DNA of 64,000 nucleotides. It comes from Parachryseolinea silvisoli (GTDB taxonomy: Bacteria; Bacteroidota; Bacteroidia; Cytophagales; Cyclobacteriaceae). Position 1 is the first letter of the stretch. Every line of letters begins with the position of its first letter. This document shows positions 8,665-17,822 of the stretch, one piece after another. Below the pieces are notes generated by a model that searched no databases, was not told the DNA's origin, and was given only the letters and a program-made list of their open reading frames with translations. The stretch is taken from positions 372,001-436,000 of the forward strand of contig NZ_JAIOAO010000002.1 of NCBI RefSeq assembly GCF_021190955.1, written 5' to 3'. Made by a program: the position numbers and the translations under genes.

Positions 8665-9328
8665 ATTTGCTGCGCAGGTATTCCTGCCGCAGCAGCGGGC
8701 AGATCTTATAGCGTTCGTCTTTCGTATCGGCGTACACAGCCTCTAACAATGCGTATACCTGGCGAATGCCGATGCGTGCGCACCATTCAAACGGGCCATA
8801 GGGGTAGTTGGTACCCAGCTTCATCGCAAGGTCGATGGCTTCTTTGGTAGCGGTGCCTTCCATTGCGGTATAGTAAGCTTCGTTGATGATCATGCAAATA
8901 ACACGTGGGGTGACCAGCCCTACACGGTCTTCTACCAGTACGTACTTTGTTTGAAGCTGCTTGCAGATCTCTGTTACGATAACCTCGTCCTCGGCCTTTC
9001 CAAGCACCAGCTCTAACAGCGGACGGTTCAGCAGTGTATGCATACCGTTGAATCCGACAATACACCCCGGGCCCTGAAAGTTGCTTTGCGAAATGAAGGT
9101 CCCCAGGCTTTGGGTGACGGTGTTGATGAAGACCGGTCTGCGCGTATGGGCATAAGTAGCCAATTGATGAGGCTGCTCGGCGATGATAAAATCGAGAACA
9201 AGGTCGCACGTAAGCAGGTGGGGTGGCAGCGTGTCGTAGTCGGTCAGCACAGTGTAGTGGTGAGTGTCTCCAAACTTCAGGAGGCTTTCCTGGTAGTGCT
9301 GATCACGGCCGACGATTAAAATTTTCAT
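8663..9328 (-). CDS. Short 3-hydroxyacyl-CoA dehydrogenase family protein
   Basis: The 221-residue protein carries the C-terminal domain of 3-hydroxyacyl-CoA dehydrogenases: VEDRVGLVTPRVICMIINEA, then EAIDLAMKLGTNYPYGPFEW. The N-terminal half is short. The dinucleotide-binding motif is replaced by ILIVGRDQHYQ, with no GxGxxG, and about 60 residues of the usual Rossmann domain are missing. Nothing upstream in the other frames restores them, so it does not look like a simple frameshift. Catalytic activity is doubtful; it may act with another subunit. It is divergent from the RidA gene. Confidence 0.8.
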   Translation of the reverse strand: MKILIVGRDQHYQESLLKFGDTHHYTVLTDYDTLPPHLLTCDLVLDFIIAEQPHQLATYAHTRRPVFINTVTQSLGTFISQSNFQGPGCIVGFNGMHTLLNRPLLELVLGKAEDEVIVTEICKQLQTKYVLVEDRVGLVTPRVICMIINEAYYTAMEGTATKEAIDLAMKLGTNYPYGPFEWCARIGIRQVYALLEAVYADTKDERYKICPLLRQEYLRSK

Positions 9329-9355
9329 ATCTGGCTACAAATAGCTTTGTCCTGT

Positions 9356-9363
9356 TATTTTTG
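9356..9363 (+). promoter_or_regulatory. -7 promoter element for the RidA gene
   Basis: TATTTTTG fits TAnnTTTG and lies 36 bases before the ATG at 9400. The -33 region contains only a weak TGG near 9333. Confidence 0.45.
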
Positions 9364-9399
9364 GTCCTTACTAAAGGTAATTTTTAAACCCATAATCTC

Positions 9400-9780
9400 A
9401 TGTCAAAAACTGTCGTTTATTCCGCCGCGGCGCCGGCACCAATCGGCCCGTACAGCCAGGCTATCCAAACCGGTAACATGTTGTTTGTTAGCGGCCAAAT
9501 TGCGATTCAGCAATCGACCGGTCAAATGCTGACGGGCGATATTGAGGAAGAGACCAGGCAGGTCATGACCAATCTGGACGAAATCCTGAAGGTGGCAGGT
9601 ATGGATTTCACCAACGTCGTGAAAACATCGATCTTTTTGAAAGACATGGGCAATTTCCCAAAGGTCAATGCCATTTATGGCGAGTACTTTCCGTCCAACC
9701 CACCGGCACGTGAAACAGTAGAGGTAAGCCGCCTGCCGAAGGACGTGAACGTGGAAATTTCGTGTATCGCTGTTAAATAG
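9400..9780 (+). CDS. ridA: RidA family protein (reactive enamine/imine deaminase)
   Basis: RidA hydrolyses reactive 2-aminoacrylate-type enamines made by PLP enzymes, protecting those enzymes. The 126-residue length is standard. Motifs include APIGPYSQAIQTGNMLFVSGQI, split here by N-terminal beta strands, then PPARETVEVSRLPKDV with the catalytic Arg of the archetype, and VEISCIAVK at the end. It acts in the cytosol as a trimer. It has its own probable promoter and is followed by gltX with a separate promoter. Confidence 0.95.
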   Translation: MSKTVVYSAAAPAPIGPYSQAIQTGNMLFVSGQIAIQQSTGQMLTGDIEEETRQVMTNLDEILKVAGMDFTNVVKTSIFLKDMGNFPKVNAIYGEYFPSNPPARETVEVSRLPKDVNVEISCIAVK

Positions 9781-9851
9781 TATCCTAAAAAAGGCTGTTT
9801 TAGCCAGGCAAATTCGTATTGCTTCATACGCGAGGCGGTACCCCAATTTGT

Positions 9852-9859
9852 TACCTTTG
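9852..9859 (+). promoter_or_regulatory. -7 promoter element for gltX
   Basis: TACCTTTG is a full TAnnTTTG match, ending 25 bases before the ATG at 9885. No TTG stands at ideal -33 spacing. The element lies inside the open frame upstream of gltX, which supports starting gltX at 9885. Confidence 0.5.
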
Positions 9860-9884
9860 CAGTCCAAATCAGAATTTCGAGCGC

Positions 9885-11420
9885 ATGAGAGAAGTACGCG
9901 TACGTTTTGCCCCCAGTCCCACAGGTGCATTGCACATTGGTGGGGTACGGACCGCTTTGTATAACTATCTGCTGGCCCGCCAATTCGGCGGCACCATGAT
10001 CTTACGGGTAGAGGATACAGACCAGACCCGTTTTGTGCCGGGAGCGGAAGAATACATTTTAAAGTCGTTGGAATGGGTCGGCATTAAAATCGACGAAGGG
10101 ATAGGCGTAGGTGGCCCGCACGCACCATACCGCCAGTCCGAACGGAAATCCATGTACATGCAGTACGCCTTGCAGCTGATCAACGATGGCCACGCGTATT
10201 ATGCCTTTGATACCGAACAAGAGCTGGAAGCCATGCGCGAACGGCTCAAGACCGCAGGTGTGGCTTCACCGCAATATAACAGCATTACGCGCACCCAGAT
10301 GCGCAACTCGCTGACGCTCCCTGAAGACGAAGTGCGCGCACTGCTGGATGCCAGCACACCGTACGTCATTCGTTTGAAGGTGCCGCGTAAGGAAGAAGTA
10401 CGCCTGAACGATTTGATCCGCGGTTGGGTGATGGTACACTCGTCGCAGATCGACGACAAGGTGTTGATGAAAAGCGACGGCATGCCGACATACCATCTGG
10501 CCAACGTCGTGGACGACTATTTGATGAAGATCTCGCACGTGATCCGCGGTGAAGAGTGGCTGCCCTCGGCGCCGCTGCACGTATTGCTGTACAAATACCT
10601 GGGCTGGGAAAACGAAATGCCCCAGTTCGCCCACTTGCCCCTGCTGCTCAAACCAGACGGCAATGGCAAGCTGAGCAAACGCGACGCCGACCAATTGGGC
10701 TTCCCTATTTTCCCGTTGACCTGGAAAGACCCCAATACGGGCGACGTTGCCGTGGGCTACAAAGAGTCCGGCTACCTGCCTGACGCGCTCATCAACTTCC
10801 TCGCCTTCCTCGGCTGGAACCCGGGCACTACGCAGGAGATTTTCTCGATGGAAGAGCTTATCAAGACATTCTCTATTGAACGCATTGGTAAGGCAGGTAC
10901 GAAGTTTGACATTCACAAGGCACAGTGGTTTAACCAACAGTATCTGCGTGCCAAGCCCGATGCCGAGCTGGCCAACTACTTGCTGGAATCGTTGGAGCAG
11001 GAAAACATCGAATGCTCGTTCGAGAAGGCAACACAGATTGCTGTGTTGATGAAAGAACGGGCAACATTTCCGAAGGACTTCTGGGCACAAGGCAAATTCT
11101 TCTTCCATGCGCCCACGCAATTCGAAGAAAGTGTGGTGTCAAAGAAATGGAACGACGACGCGGTGAAAGTGCTGACAGCGTTCAAAGACGCTGTGGTAAC
11201 GGCCGAAGCGTTTGATGCGAACGTGGCCAAGGCTACGCTCGAGCACGTTACCAGCACACTGGGCATAGGCACGGGCAAGATCATGCAAGCCTTGCGCGTG
11301 TCACTGACGGGTGCAGGTGCCGGACCAGACCTGATGATGATCATGGAGATCATCGGTAAAAATGAGGTCGTAACGAGAATTGATTACGCGCTGCAAAACA
11401 TTAAAGTTAAAGTTGCGTAA
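9885..11420 (+). CDS. gltX: Glutamyl-tRNA synthetase
   Basis: GltX charges tRNA with glutamate. The 511-residue class I synthetase starts MREVRVRFAPSPTGALHIGG, where HIGG is the HIGH motif. The KMSKS equivalent GKLSKRDADQLGF follows in the middle. The C-terminal half has the alpha-helical anticodon-binding domain. The frame is open 66 bases upstream, but that extension is not conserved and contains the -7 element. The gene is followed by a hairpin and a small lysine-rich protein. Confidence 0.96.
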   Translation: MREVRVRFAPSPTGALHIGGVRTALYNYLLARQFGGTMILRVEDTDQTRFVPGAEEYILKSLEWVGIKIDEGIGVGGPHAPYRQSERKSMYMQYALQLINDGHAYYAFDTEQELEAMRERLKTAGVASPQYNSITRTQMRNSLTLPEDEVRALLDASTPYVIRLKVPRKEEVRLNDLIRGWVMVHSSQIDDKVLMKSDGMPTYHLANVVDDYLMKISHVIRGEEWLPSAPLHVLLYKYLGWENEMPQFAHLPLLLKPDGNGKLSKRDADQLGFPIFPLTWKDPNTGDVAVGYKESGYLPDALINFLAFLGWNPGTTQEIFSMEELIKTFSIERIGKAGTKFDIHKAQWFNQQYLRAKPDAELANYLLESLEQENIECSFEKATQIAVLMKERATFPKDFWAQGKFFFHAPTQFEESVVSKKWNDDAVKVLTAFKDAVVTAEAFDANVAKATLEHVTSTLGIGTGKIMQALRVSLTGAGAGPDLMMIMEIIGKNEVVTRIDYALQNIKVKVA

Positions 11421-11433
11421 AACTGTATACTGA

Positions 11434-11464
11434 CTTTCCAGGCGCTGATAAAGTGCCTGGAAAG
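11434..11464 (+). terminator. Stem-loop after gltX
   Basis: The arms CTTTCCAGGC (11434-11443) and GCCTGGAAAG (11455-11464) form a perfect 10-bp stem, extendable inward to a 7-base loop. No T-run follows, so it may be a weak terminator, an mRNA stabiliser, or a leader element of the small gene starting at 11479. Confidence 0.5.
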
Positions 11465-11478
11465 CCTTAACGGCAAAG

Positions 11479-11697
11479 ATGATGGCAAAGAAAGAAAAAA
11501 AGACCCCCGCTACACCCAAACCACGTGTGCACAAAGAGCTGCAAGGGTTGGATATCACCATCGACCAGTTTGGGGAGATCAAGTCGAATATGAACATTGA
11601 GAAACTCAATGAGTTTCTCGATCAGAACGTAGACGACAAAAAGTTGGCTGAACGAGAGGATTATGACGAGATGAAAAAGGGGAAGAAGAAAAAGTAG
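11479..11697 (+). CDS. Small charged protein of unknown function
   Basis: This 72-residue protein starts MMAKKEKKTPATPKPRVHKEL; the second ATG (11482) could equally be used. The middle reads DITIDQFGEIKSNMNIEKLN, and it ends in a Lys-rich tail KKGKKKK. It is hydrophilic, with basic ends around an acidic centre, and has no signal or membrane segment. I do not recognise a characterised family. Small proteins of this type occur in related genomes, and codon use looks normal for the neighbourhood. It follows gltX after a stem-loop. Confidence 0.6.
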   Translation: MMAKKEKKTPATPKPRVHKELQGLDITIDQFGEIKSNMNIEKLNEFLDQNVDDKKLAEREDYDEMKKGKKKK

Positions 11698-11754
11698 TAA
11701 TGACACGAATTCGGCCGGGCTTTTTTATTTTAGTGATTCAAAAGCCTAAAGCCG

Positions 11755-13374
11755 ATGCGATTCTATCTTCTTTTTGTACTCTCTTTATTTTTACTACCGG
11801 CAGCTGTCGCACAAAAGGTATGGCCGGCCCCGCTGATTCTCACGCCTGAGAAAACAGCCTTCCAAAAAACGTCTACATGTCAAGAGGTGTCTTCGTTTCT
11901 CGAAGCTATCTCGAAGCTCAGTTCCGAAGTAAAGATTGTCTCCCTCGGCAAAAGCCCCGAGGGGAAAGATATACAGATGGCCATTCTGTCACGCAACGGC
12001 TTTGCCACACCTGCGGCCGCGAAGAACAGTCATAAGGCGATTGCCTATGTACAGGGAAACATCCACGCCGGCGAAGTGGAAGGGAAAGAAGCGCTGATGA
12101 TGTTGATGCGCGACATTCTGCTGGGTGATAAGAACCGTCTGCTCGATAGCCTGATCTTACTTTTTGTCCCCGCCTATAATACCGACAGCAATGACAAGAT
12201 GGAGAAAGGCCGCCGCCCATCGCAGGAAGACAGCCCGGTGGAAGTGGGTATACGGGAGAACAGCCAGGGCTGGGATTTGAACCGTGACGGTGTGAAGCAG
12301 GAAGCTGTGGAAACACGTGCGTTATTTTCTTCTGTGCTCAATACCTGGGATCCACACGTTTTTGTCGACCTGCATACGACCAATGGCACGTGGCATGCAT
12401 ATTCGCTGACGTGGGCACCTGGCTATCTATCGTCCGGGAACTCGTCGGTGTATCAGTATACCAACGACCGGATGCTCCGCACGATCACGCTGCGCATGCG
12501 CGAGAAATATGATCTGCAAACCGGTCCGTACGGCGACTATGACTTGCGGGAAGGTTGGCCGGTAAAGAATTTTTATACCTATAATCATCATCCTCGTTAC
12601 CTGATCAATCAGCTTGGCCTTCGTAACCGGATTGCGATCTTAAGCGAGGCTTTTGCCCACGAGCGCTTTTATCAGCGCATATACTCTACCTATTCTTTCG
12701 TTACCGAGATCCTGGATTATACGCAGGAGCATGCACACGAGATCTTACGCATTACCCAAACAGCCGATGACGCAACGGTGCGCAAGTTTGCTACGCAGGC
12801 GGGGCAGACGAAGGCCGGCGTGCGGTTTAAGATGGTGTCGGGCGAAGTGATCAACAATTTTCTCACCTACGACTATACCGGCGCAAAAAAAGACAACGGT
12901 ACGATGGAGTGGTTTCGCGCAGGTAACATTGTGCGATATGATGGCGTGCAGTATTTCGCGCAATTCCAACCAACAGTAGAGAGCACCATTCCGCGGGGAT
13001 ATATCATTCCGGCGGCGCACAGCACGCTGGCGTTGCATTTACAGCAGCTGGGCATTCGTGTAACGAAGTTGCCAAAAGGTAAAACATTGAAAGGAGACGT
13101 CTTTCGAATAACAACATTACAGCGCAGTGCACGCAAATTTGAGGGCCACCTGATGGCTACGGCCGAAGGTACGTTTGAAAAGGTATCCCGTAAGTTTCAG
13201 GCGGGTGATTACGTTGTCGACCTGGCACAGCCGCTGGGAAATCTGGCTTTTTACATGCTTGAGCCTCAATCGGATGACGGGTTTATTACCTGGAATTTCT
13301 TGGACAGCTACCTGGAAAAAGCCGGGATCAACAACCACGCAGTGGAGTATCCCGTTTTTAAGTACTATAATTAA
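11755..13374 (+). CDS. Secreted M14-family zinc carboxypeptidase
   Basis: The 539-residue protein has a signal peptide ([18 protein letters not shown], cleavage after about residue 20). A carboxypeptidase domain follows. The zinc ligands are His and Glu in [13 protein letters not shown] and His in [14 protein letters not shown]. The substrate Arg lies in [10 protein letters not shown], and a candidate catalytic Glu is in [12 protein letters not shown]. The last 200 residues form a further beta domain. It probably trims peptides in the periplasm or outside the cell. The AIM24-family gene follows 7 bases later. Substrate specificity cannot be told. Confidence 0.88.
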   Translation: MRFYLLFVLSLFLLPAAVAQKVWPAPLILTPEKTAFQKTSTCQEVSSFLEAISKLSSEVKIVSLGKSPEGKDIQMAILSRNGFATPAAAKNSHKAIAYVQGNIHAGEVEGKEALMMLMRDILLGDKNRLLDSLILLFVPAYNTDSNDKMEKGRRPSQEDSPVEVGIRENSQGWDLNRDGVKQEAVETRALFSSVLNTWDPHVFVDLHTTNGTWHAYSLTWAPGYLSSGNSSVYQYTNDRMLRTITLRMREKYDLQTGPYGDYDLREGWPVKNFYTYNHHPRYLINQLGLRNRIAILSEAFAHERFYQRIYSTYSFVTEILDYTQEHAHEILRITQTADDATVRKFATQAGQTKAGVRFKMVSGEVINNFLTYDYTGAKKDNGTMEWFRAGNIVRYDGVQYFAQFQPTVESTIPRGYIIPAAHSTLALHLQQLGIRVTKLPKGKTLKGDVFRITTLQRSARKFEGHLMATAEGTFEKVSRKFQAGDYVVDLAQPLGNLAFYMLEPQSDDGFITWNFLDSYLEKAGINNHAVEYPVFKYYN

Positions 13375-13381
13375 ACCAAAC

Positions 13382-14155
13382 ATGACCAGATCACACGAAA
13401 TCGACTACCAGATTAAGGGCGAGAGCATCCAGATTGTAGAAATCGAGCTCGACCCGCAGGAAACCGTTATCGCGGAAGCAGGCGCTATGCTCTTTATGGA
13501 AGATGGCATTACGTTCGAAACCAAAATGGGCGACGGTGCCAATCCCAATCAAGGTATTTTTGATAAGCTGTTGTCTGCAGGCTCGCGCATTATTACCGGT
13601 GAGTCGCTTTTCATGACGCACTTTACCAACCGCGGCAATCGCAAAGCCAAAGTAGGTTTTTCGGCACCCTATCCCGGCACGATTATACCAGTTTCACTGG
13701 CCGATAGCCCCGGCCATGAGTTGATCGTACAGAAGGACGGCTTCCTCTGCGCTGCGTATGGCACGAAGTTATCGATTACGTTTAACCGCAAGCTCGGTTC
13801 GGGTCTTGTCGGTGGCGAAGGTTTTATTCTGCAAAAACTGCAGGGCGACGGTAAGGCCTTCGTGCACGCCGGCGGTACCCTTATTGAGCGTACGCTGAAC
13901 AACGAGACTTTGCGTGTAGACACAGGGTGCGTTGTAGCGTTTGAATCGCAAATTGACTTTGACGTGCAGACGGCCGGTGGTTTACGCTCAATGATCTTTG
14001 GTGGTGAAGGTATATTCCTGGCTACCCTGCGTGGTACGGGTAAGGTATGGCTACAATCCATGCCGATCCGCAAACTGGTGCAGGCGTTGGCACCTTACGG
14101 TCGTAATAGCAGCAAGGAATCTGGTTCCCTATTAGGTGGGCTGTTTGAAAGTTAA
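13382..14155 (+). CDS. AIM24 / TIGR00266 family protein
   Basis: The 257-residue protein is Gly-rich and beta-rich. Features include [20 protein letters not shown] at the start, [32 protein letters not shown]-like strands in the middle, and [16 protein letters not shown]. The family has a cupin-like double beta fold and is named after the mitochondrial protein AIM24. Its bacterial function is not established. The start is the ATG 7 bases after the peptidase stop; the frame is open upstream but overlaps the peptidase gene. Expression with the peptidase is likely from the spacing. Confidence 0.85.
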   Translation: MTRSHEIDYQIKGESIQIVEIELDPQETVIAEAGAMLFMEDGITFETKMGDGANPNQGIFDKLLSAGSRIITGESLFMTHFTNRGNRKAKVGFSAPYPGTIIPVSLADSPGHELIVQKDGFLCAAYGTKLSITFNRKLGSGLVGGEGFILQKLQGDGKAFVHAGGTLIERTLNNETLRVDTGCVVAFESQIDFDVQTAGGLRSMIFGGEGIFLATLRGTGKVWLQSMPIRKLVQALAPYGRNSSKESGSLLGGLFES

Positions 14156-14209
14156 TCGCATCGCTGGCACAAGCAGTATTTGCTGTTAACTTAGTAGCAA
14201 ATTATACGG

Positions 14210-15415
14210 ATGAAAATTGGATTGATCAGGGAGGGTAAAGTCCCACCCGATAAACGGGTACCTTTTACACCTGCACAAACAGAAGAGATCCAACAGCGTT
14301 TTCCCGAGGTGACGATCATCTGCCAGGAAAGCCCAATCCGCTGTTTTGAAGATAAAGAATATCGCGACCACGGCATCAGCGTACAAGCTGATGTCCGTGA
14401 TTGCGATGTGTTGATGGGAATAAAAGAGGTCCCGATCGATAAGCTGATCGACAACAAGACCTACCTATTCTTTTCACATACCATCAAAAAGCAGCCCTAT
14501 AACCGCAAGCTGCTGCAGGCTGTCCTGGCCAAGCGCATACGGCTGATCGATTACGAAGTACTGAAAGATAAACTCGGCAACCGGCTTGTTGCCTTTGGCC
14601 GCTACGCCGGTATTGTTGGCGCCTACAATGGATTGTGGACATACGGCAAACGGTATGGCACATTCTCACTGCGACGAGCACACGAATGTTTTGATGTGAA
14701 CGACCTCAAGCTGGAGCTTCGCAAAGTAAAGCTGCCCCCCATCAAGATCATTTTGACGGGCGCGGGCCGCGTAGGCAAGGGCTCGATGGAAACACTCGAT
14801 AGCGCCGGCATCCGCAAAGTGGGGGTATATGATTTCCTTACCAGGAAGTTCGACGAACCGGTATACGTTCAGCTTAGCAGTGCCGACTATCACGCCCGTA
14901 AAGAAGGCGGAGCTTTTAACAGGGAGGAGTTCCATGTGCATCCCGAACGGTATACATCTTCCTTCATCATCTTTACGCAAGTGGCCGACATGCTGTTGGC
15001 GGGTGCTTACTGGAATCCCAAAGCCCCCGTGCTCTTCACGCGTGAAGATATGCTGGCACCGGATTTCAAAGTGTCTGTCATCGCCGACATTACGTGTGAC
15101 ATCGATGGCTCCATTCCGAGTACGAAGCACGCGACGACCATTCCCGACCCGCTGTACGATTATGATCCTGCAACAGATCAATTACATCCACCATTCTCCA
15201 ATGAAAAGCATATAACCGTCATGGCGGTGGACAACTTGCCTTGCGAGCTGCCGCGCAGTGCCTCAGAAGAGTTTGGACAGGACCTCATCAACCGCGTGCT
15301 GCCGTTGCTCATTCATGCTGATCAAGACGACATCATTAAGCGCGCAACGATTGCCGATCAGGGGCGTTTAACAGACGCCTTTAATTATCTCCAGGATTAT
15401 GTAGACGGAAAGTAG
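14210..15415 (+). CDS. Alanine dehydrogenase / saccharopine dehydrogenase-fold NAD(P) oxidoreductase
   Basis: The 401-residue protein has the AlaDH/PNT N-terminal domain (MKIGLIREGKVPPDKRVPF) and the Rossmann motif ILTGAGRVGKGSMETL around residue 180. Further conserved segments are LIDYEVLKD, FGRYAGIVGAYNGLWTYG and VIADITCDIDGSIPST. The overall pattern is nearest to saccharopine dehydrogenase (lysine-forming) and alanine dehydrogenase. Which amino acid it oxidises cannot be fixed from sequence alone. Its last 35 bases overlap the 3' end of the convergent methyltransferase gene. Confidence 0.85.
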   Translation: MKIGLIREGKVPPDKRVPFTPAQTEEIQQRFPEVTIICQESPIRCFEDKEYRDHGISVQADVRDCDVLMGIKEVPIDKLIDNKTYLFFSHTIKKQPYNRKLLQAVLAKRIRLIDYEVLKDKLGNRLVAFGRYAGIVGAYNGLWTYGKRYGTFSLRRAHECFDVNDLKLELRKVKLPPIKIILTGAGRVGKGSMETLDSAGIRKVGVYDFLTRKFDEPVYVQLSSADYHARKEGGAFNREEFHVHPERYTSSFIIFTQVADMLLAGAYWNPKAPVLFTREDMLAPDFKVSVIADITCDIDGSIPSTKHATTIPDPLYDYDPATDQLHPPFSNEKHITVMAVDNLPCELPRSASEEFGQDLINRVLPLLIHADQDDIIKRATIADQGRLTDAFNYLQDYVDGK

Positions 15416-16040
15416 TCTCACGGAAGACCATGCTCTTAATCATTCCATGATAAAAAGTCTTTTCTGCCTGGTTCGATAGGCCAGCGGTGCCCAACATTCC
15501 CTGCCAATCGGAAATACGTGAAGCTTCTATATTGCTCACTATTCTAAAGAATAAGTACATACTCGTTAGCAGAAGCTTCTGCCATAGTTTCGTTGGCTTG
15601 ACAAAGTCCGTAACAAGCCATAAGGCTTCCGGCACGAGCAGCGATCGTAAGCGTGTGATGATTCTCTGCAGCGACTGTTGTGTGAAGAGGTCGAGATAAA
15701 AGTTGGTAATGACGACAGTAAATGTGGGCACGGGCATTTCTACACTCTCCGTACCACACAGAAAAGTGACCCGTGCAGCATTGTGCACGCGCTGCCGTGC
15801 CAGTTCGACCATTCTTTCGGATGCATCAACATATACTACCCGGCACTGAGGCTTTTGTTGTAGCAGGGTTTGTAACAACTCGCCCGAGCCACCGCCCACG
15901 ATCAATACCGTTGCATCGTCAGGAATTACATGCAGGAAGTGGTGTTGGGATTTGATCAGATTTTTGCCAAATACCACTGAGGCCAGAGCATCATACACCG
16001 AAGCAATGCCATTAAAGTCGTTAACTGTGTGATCTTTCAT
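15381..16040 (-). CDS. Class I SAM-dependent methyltransferase (MenG/UbiE-like)
   Basis: The 219-residue protein has FNGIASVYDALASVVFGK at the start, motif I VLIVGGGSGELLQTL, and an acidic residue after motif II in VVYVDASERMVELAR. NFYLDLF and LRSLLVPEALWLVTDFV follow. The N terminus and spacing are like quinone-ring methyltransferases, but the substrate is not proven. Its ATG overlaps the stop of the UbiA-like gene by four bases (16037-16040), so the two are translationally coupled. A joint role in prenylated-quinone or other lipid modification is inferred from that pairing. Confidence 0.82.
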   Translation of the reverse strand: MKDHTVNDFNGIASVYDALASVVFGKNLIKSQHHFLHVIPDDATVLIVGGGSGELLQTLLQQKPQCRVVYVDASERMVELARQRVHNAARVTFLCGTESVEMPVPTFTVVITNFYLDLFTQQSLQRIITRLRSLLVPEALWLVTDFVKPTKLWQKLLLTSMYLFFRIVSNIEASRISDWQGMLGTAGLSNQAEKTFYHGMIKSMVFRETTFRLHNPGDN

Positions 16041-16843
16041 GGCAATGTATAGAATAACAGTATGAAGAAAATGGCATCGCCCAAAAGGCGAAAACGATCG
16101 GCCTTTCGAAAGAAGTCAGGTCTCAAGAAGATGCCTAGCAGCACACTATCGGCTGCCAGGAGGCAAAGCGAGGCTTTTAACTCATGAGAGAAGAACGTTA
16201 GCATGCCCGTGATAATAAAAAGCACACCGATAATGATGCGTGTTCGATCAAGCCCCACGATAGTCACAAACGAGCTTCGCTTGTCGCGGGCATCAAATTC
16301 ATGATCAAACCAGGAAAACAGGAGCAGGTTCGTGAGCGCTAACAGGAAGAATTGCAGGAGCAACACCCATGGCCACGTGTAATACGGCACACGTGTAACC
16401 ATGATCGAAGGCAGCAAGACACCTATGGTATACATCAAGGCAATAAAAATCTCCTTAAATATCCTGGTGTATTGCTGCACCAGCAAATATACACCTACGA
16501 CTGCGATCAGCACGACGCCGCCTTCCAGTACCGGTCGACGAATAAAGAACACGATCAAGGCATCCAGTAGTACCGCTAGGATTACGCAGGGCACAAGAAT
16601 ACGATAGTGCCGTTGGTGAAACTGATGCCGCTCGGTAGACGCGCTACCAATTACTTTCCGCGCGTCGAGCAAATGGTCGGTGGTGTATACCACCCAGACA
16701 GTAAGACCCAACGACAACAGGCCCTGTGTGTAAATGGTGATGTTGAAAATCCTGGCAAAAAACACGGCACTGCATAAGGCGCCCAGTACCACGTCGATGC
16801 TGAGGAGATTGAAAAACCGGTATATGCGGATCAATCGTTCCAT
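16037..16843 (-). CDS. UbiA-superfamily-like integral membrane protein
   Basis: This 268-residue protein has about eight hydrophobic segments. Two Asp motifs match the UbiA prenyltransferase layout: TTDHLLDARK (Asp56, Asp60) and WFDHEFDARDK (Asp180, Asp184, Asp187). In UbiA enzymes these bind the Mg-diphosphate of the prenyl donor. The first motif lacks the usual Asn before Asp and the third Asp, so it is a divergent member. The normal menaquinone enzyme MenA may be encoded elsewhere. The downstream methyltransferase overlaps it by four bases, suggesting prenylation followed by methylation of a shared substrate. Confidence 0.75.
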   Translation of the reverse strand: MERLIRIYRFFNLLSIDVVLGALCSAVFFARIFNITIYTQGLLSLGLTVWVVYTTDHLLDARKVIGSASTERHQFHQRHYRILVPCVILAVLLDALIVFFIRRPVLEGGVVLIAVVGVYLLVQQYTRIFKEIFIALMYTIGVLLPSIMVTRVPYYTWPWVLLLQFFLLALTNLLLFSWFDHEFDARDKRSSFVTIVGLDRTRIIIGVLFIITGMLTFFSHELKASLCLLAADSVLLGIFLRPDFFRKADRFRLLGDAIFFILLFYTLP

Positions 16844-16846
16844 AAA

Positions 16847-16878
16847 ACAAAAAAGTCCTCTGAGGTATCAGAGGACTT
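16847..16878 (-). terminator. Terminator of the ATP synthase operon
   Basis: A perfect 11-bp stem pairs AAGTCCTCTGA (16853-16863) with TCAGAGGACTT (16868-16878) around a 4-base loop. On the minus strand it is followed by a T-rich run. It lies 20 bases after the atpG stop and just before the UbiA-like gene. Its outer stem has the same sequence as that of the glmS terminator. Confidence 0.9.
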
Positions 16879-16898
16879 CAATGTTACGAAAAATATCA

Positions 16899-17789
16899 TT
16901 AGGCAGACTTGAGTGCTTCTGCACCGCCCACGATCTCGAGGATTTCCTTGGTGATGGCCGCCTGACGGGTGCGATTGTACGTTAGGCGTAGCTGTTTTAA
17001 GAGCTCACCGGCATTGTCAGTTGCCTTGTCCATGGCTGACATACGTGCTCCGTTCTCAGCAGCATTGGAATCCAACAGCGCTTTGAAGAGCTGAATCTTC
17101 AGCGACTTGGGAATCAATCCGGTGATGATCTCTTCCTGGTCCGGCTGATAGATGTAGTCGATCTGGTTAGATAACTGTGTGTTGTCGGTTACAGGCGCTA
17201 CGATCGGTAACACTTGCTCCGTGCGCAGGATTTGTACTGCTACGTTCCGGAACTCGTTATATACCAACTCTACCTTGTCGTACTTACCGTTCTTGAAAGC
17301 TTCCATCACATACTCCATGGCATTCGATACGTTGCCGAATGTCAGTGCGGAGTACAATGTGGAGAAGTCTGTTATAGTAGAGACCCCACGTTTAGTAAAG
17401 AATTCTGTTGCTTTTCTACCGATCGGCAAAATCGTAACGTTACCAGCAGCAAATTGCGCGCTGTATTTCTCGTCGATCAGGCGCAGTACACCTTTGAATA
17501 CGTTGGCATTAAAAGAACCACAGAGACCGCGATCAGAGCTTACGGAAATGATCAGGATCTTTTTCTCTGCGCGTACCTGGCTGTACCAGTGATCGGTATC
17601 GCCGTCGGTCTGAGCGGCAGAAAGATTTTTCAGGATGGCGTTAAGCTTTACAGCAAATGGGCGCATCTGGGTGATCCTATCCTGCGATCTACGCAATTTT
17701 GCCGCCGCCACCATTTTCATGGCTCGGGTGATCTGCTGCGTAGACATAACGGATGTTATTCTGCTCTTAACTTCTTTTAAACTCGGCAT
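16899..17789 (-). CDS. atpG: ATP synthase F1 subunit gamma
   Basis: This is the 296-residue rotor shaft of F1. The start MPSLKEVKSRITSVMSTQQI and the run TRAMKMVAAAKLRR are classic for gamma, as is the C-terminal helix with RQAAITKEILEIVGGAEAL. The interior SSDRGLCGSFNANVFK is also conserved. It is the last gene of the atpBEFHAG cluster, with 33 bases between it and atpA, and is followed by a strong terminator. Confidence 0.97.
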   Translation of the reverse strand: MPSLKEVKSRITSVMSTQQITRAMKMVAAAKLRRSQDRITQMRPFAVKLNAILKNLSAAQTDGDTDHWYSQVRAEKKILIISVSSDRGLCGSFNANVFKGVLRLIDEKYSAQFAAGNVTILPIGRKATEFFTKRGVSTITDFSTLYSALTFGNVSNAMEYVMEAFKNGKYDKVELVYNEFRNVAVQILRTEQVLPIVAPVTDNTQLSNQIDYIYQPDQEEIITGLIPKSLKIQLFKALLDSNAAENGARMSAMDKATDNAGELLKQLRLTYNRTRQAAITKEILEIVGGAEALKSA

Positions 17790-17822
17790 ACAGGTATTTG
17801 CGTCGGGGTTCTATAATTAAGC

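Noticed and set aside
10266-11120. Long antisense open frame of 284 codons inside gltX
   Set aside because: gltX is certain; the antisense frame has low-complexity composition and no motifs, as expected in GC-rich coding DNA.
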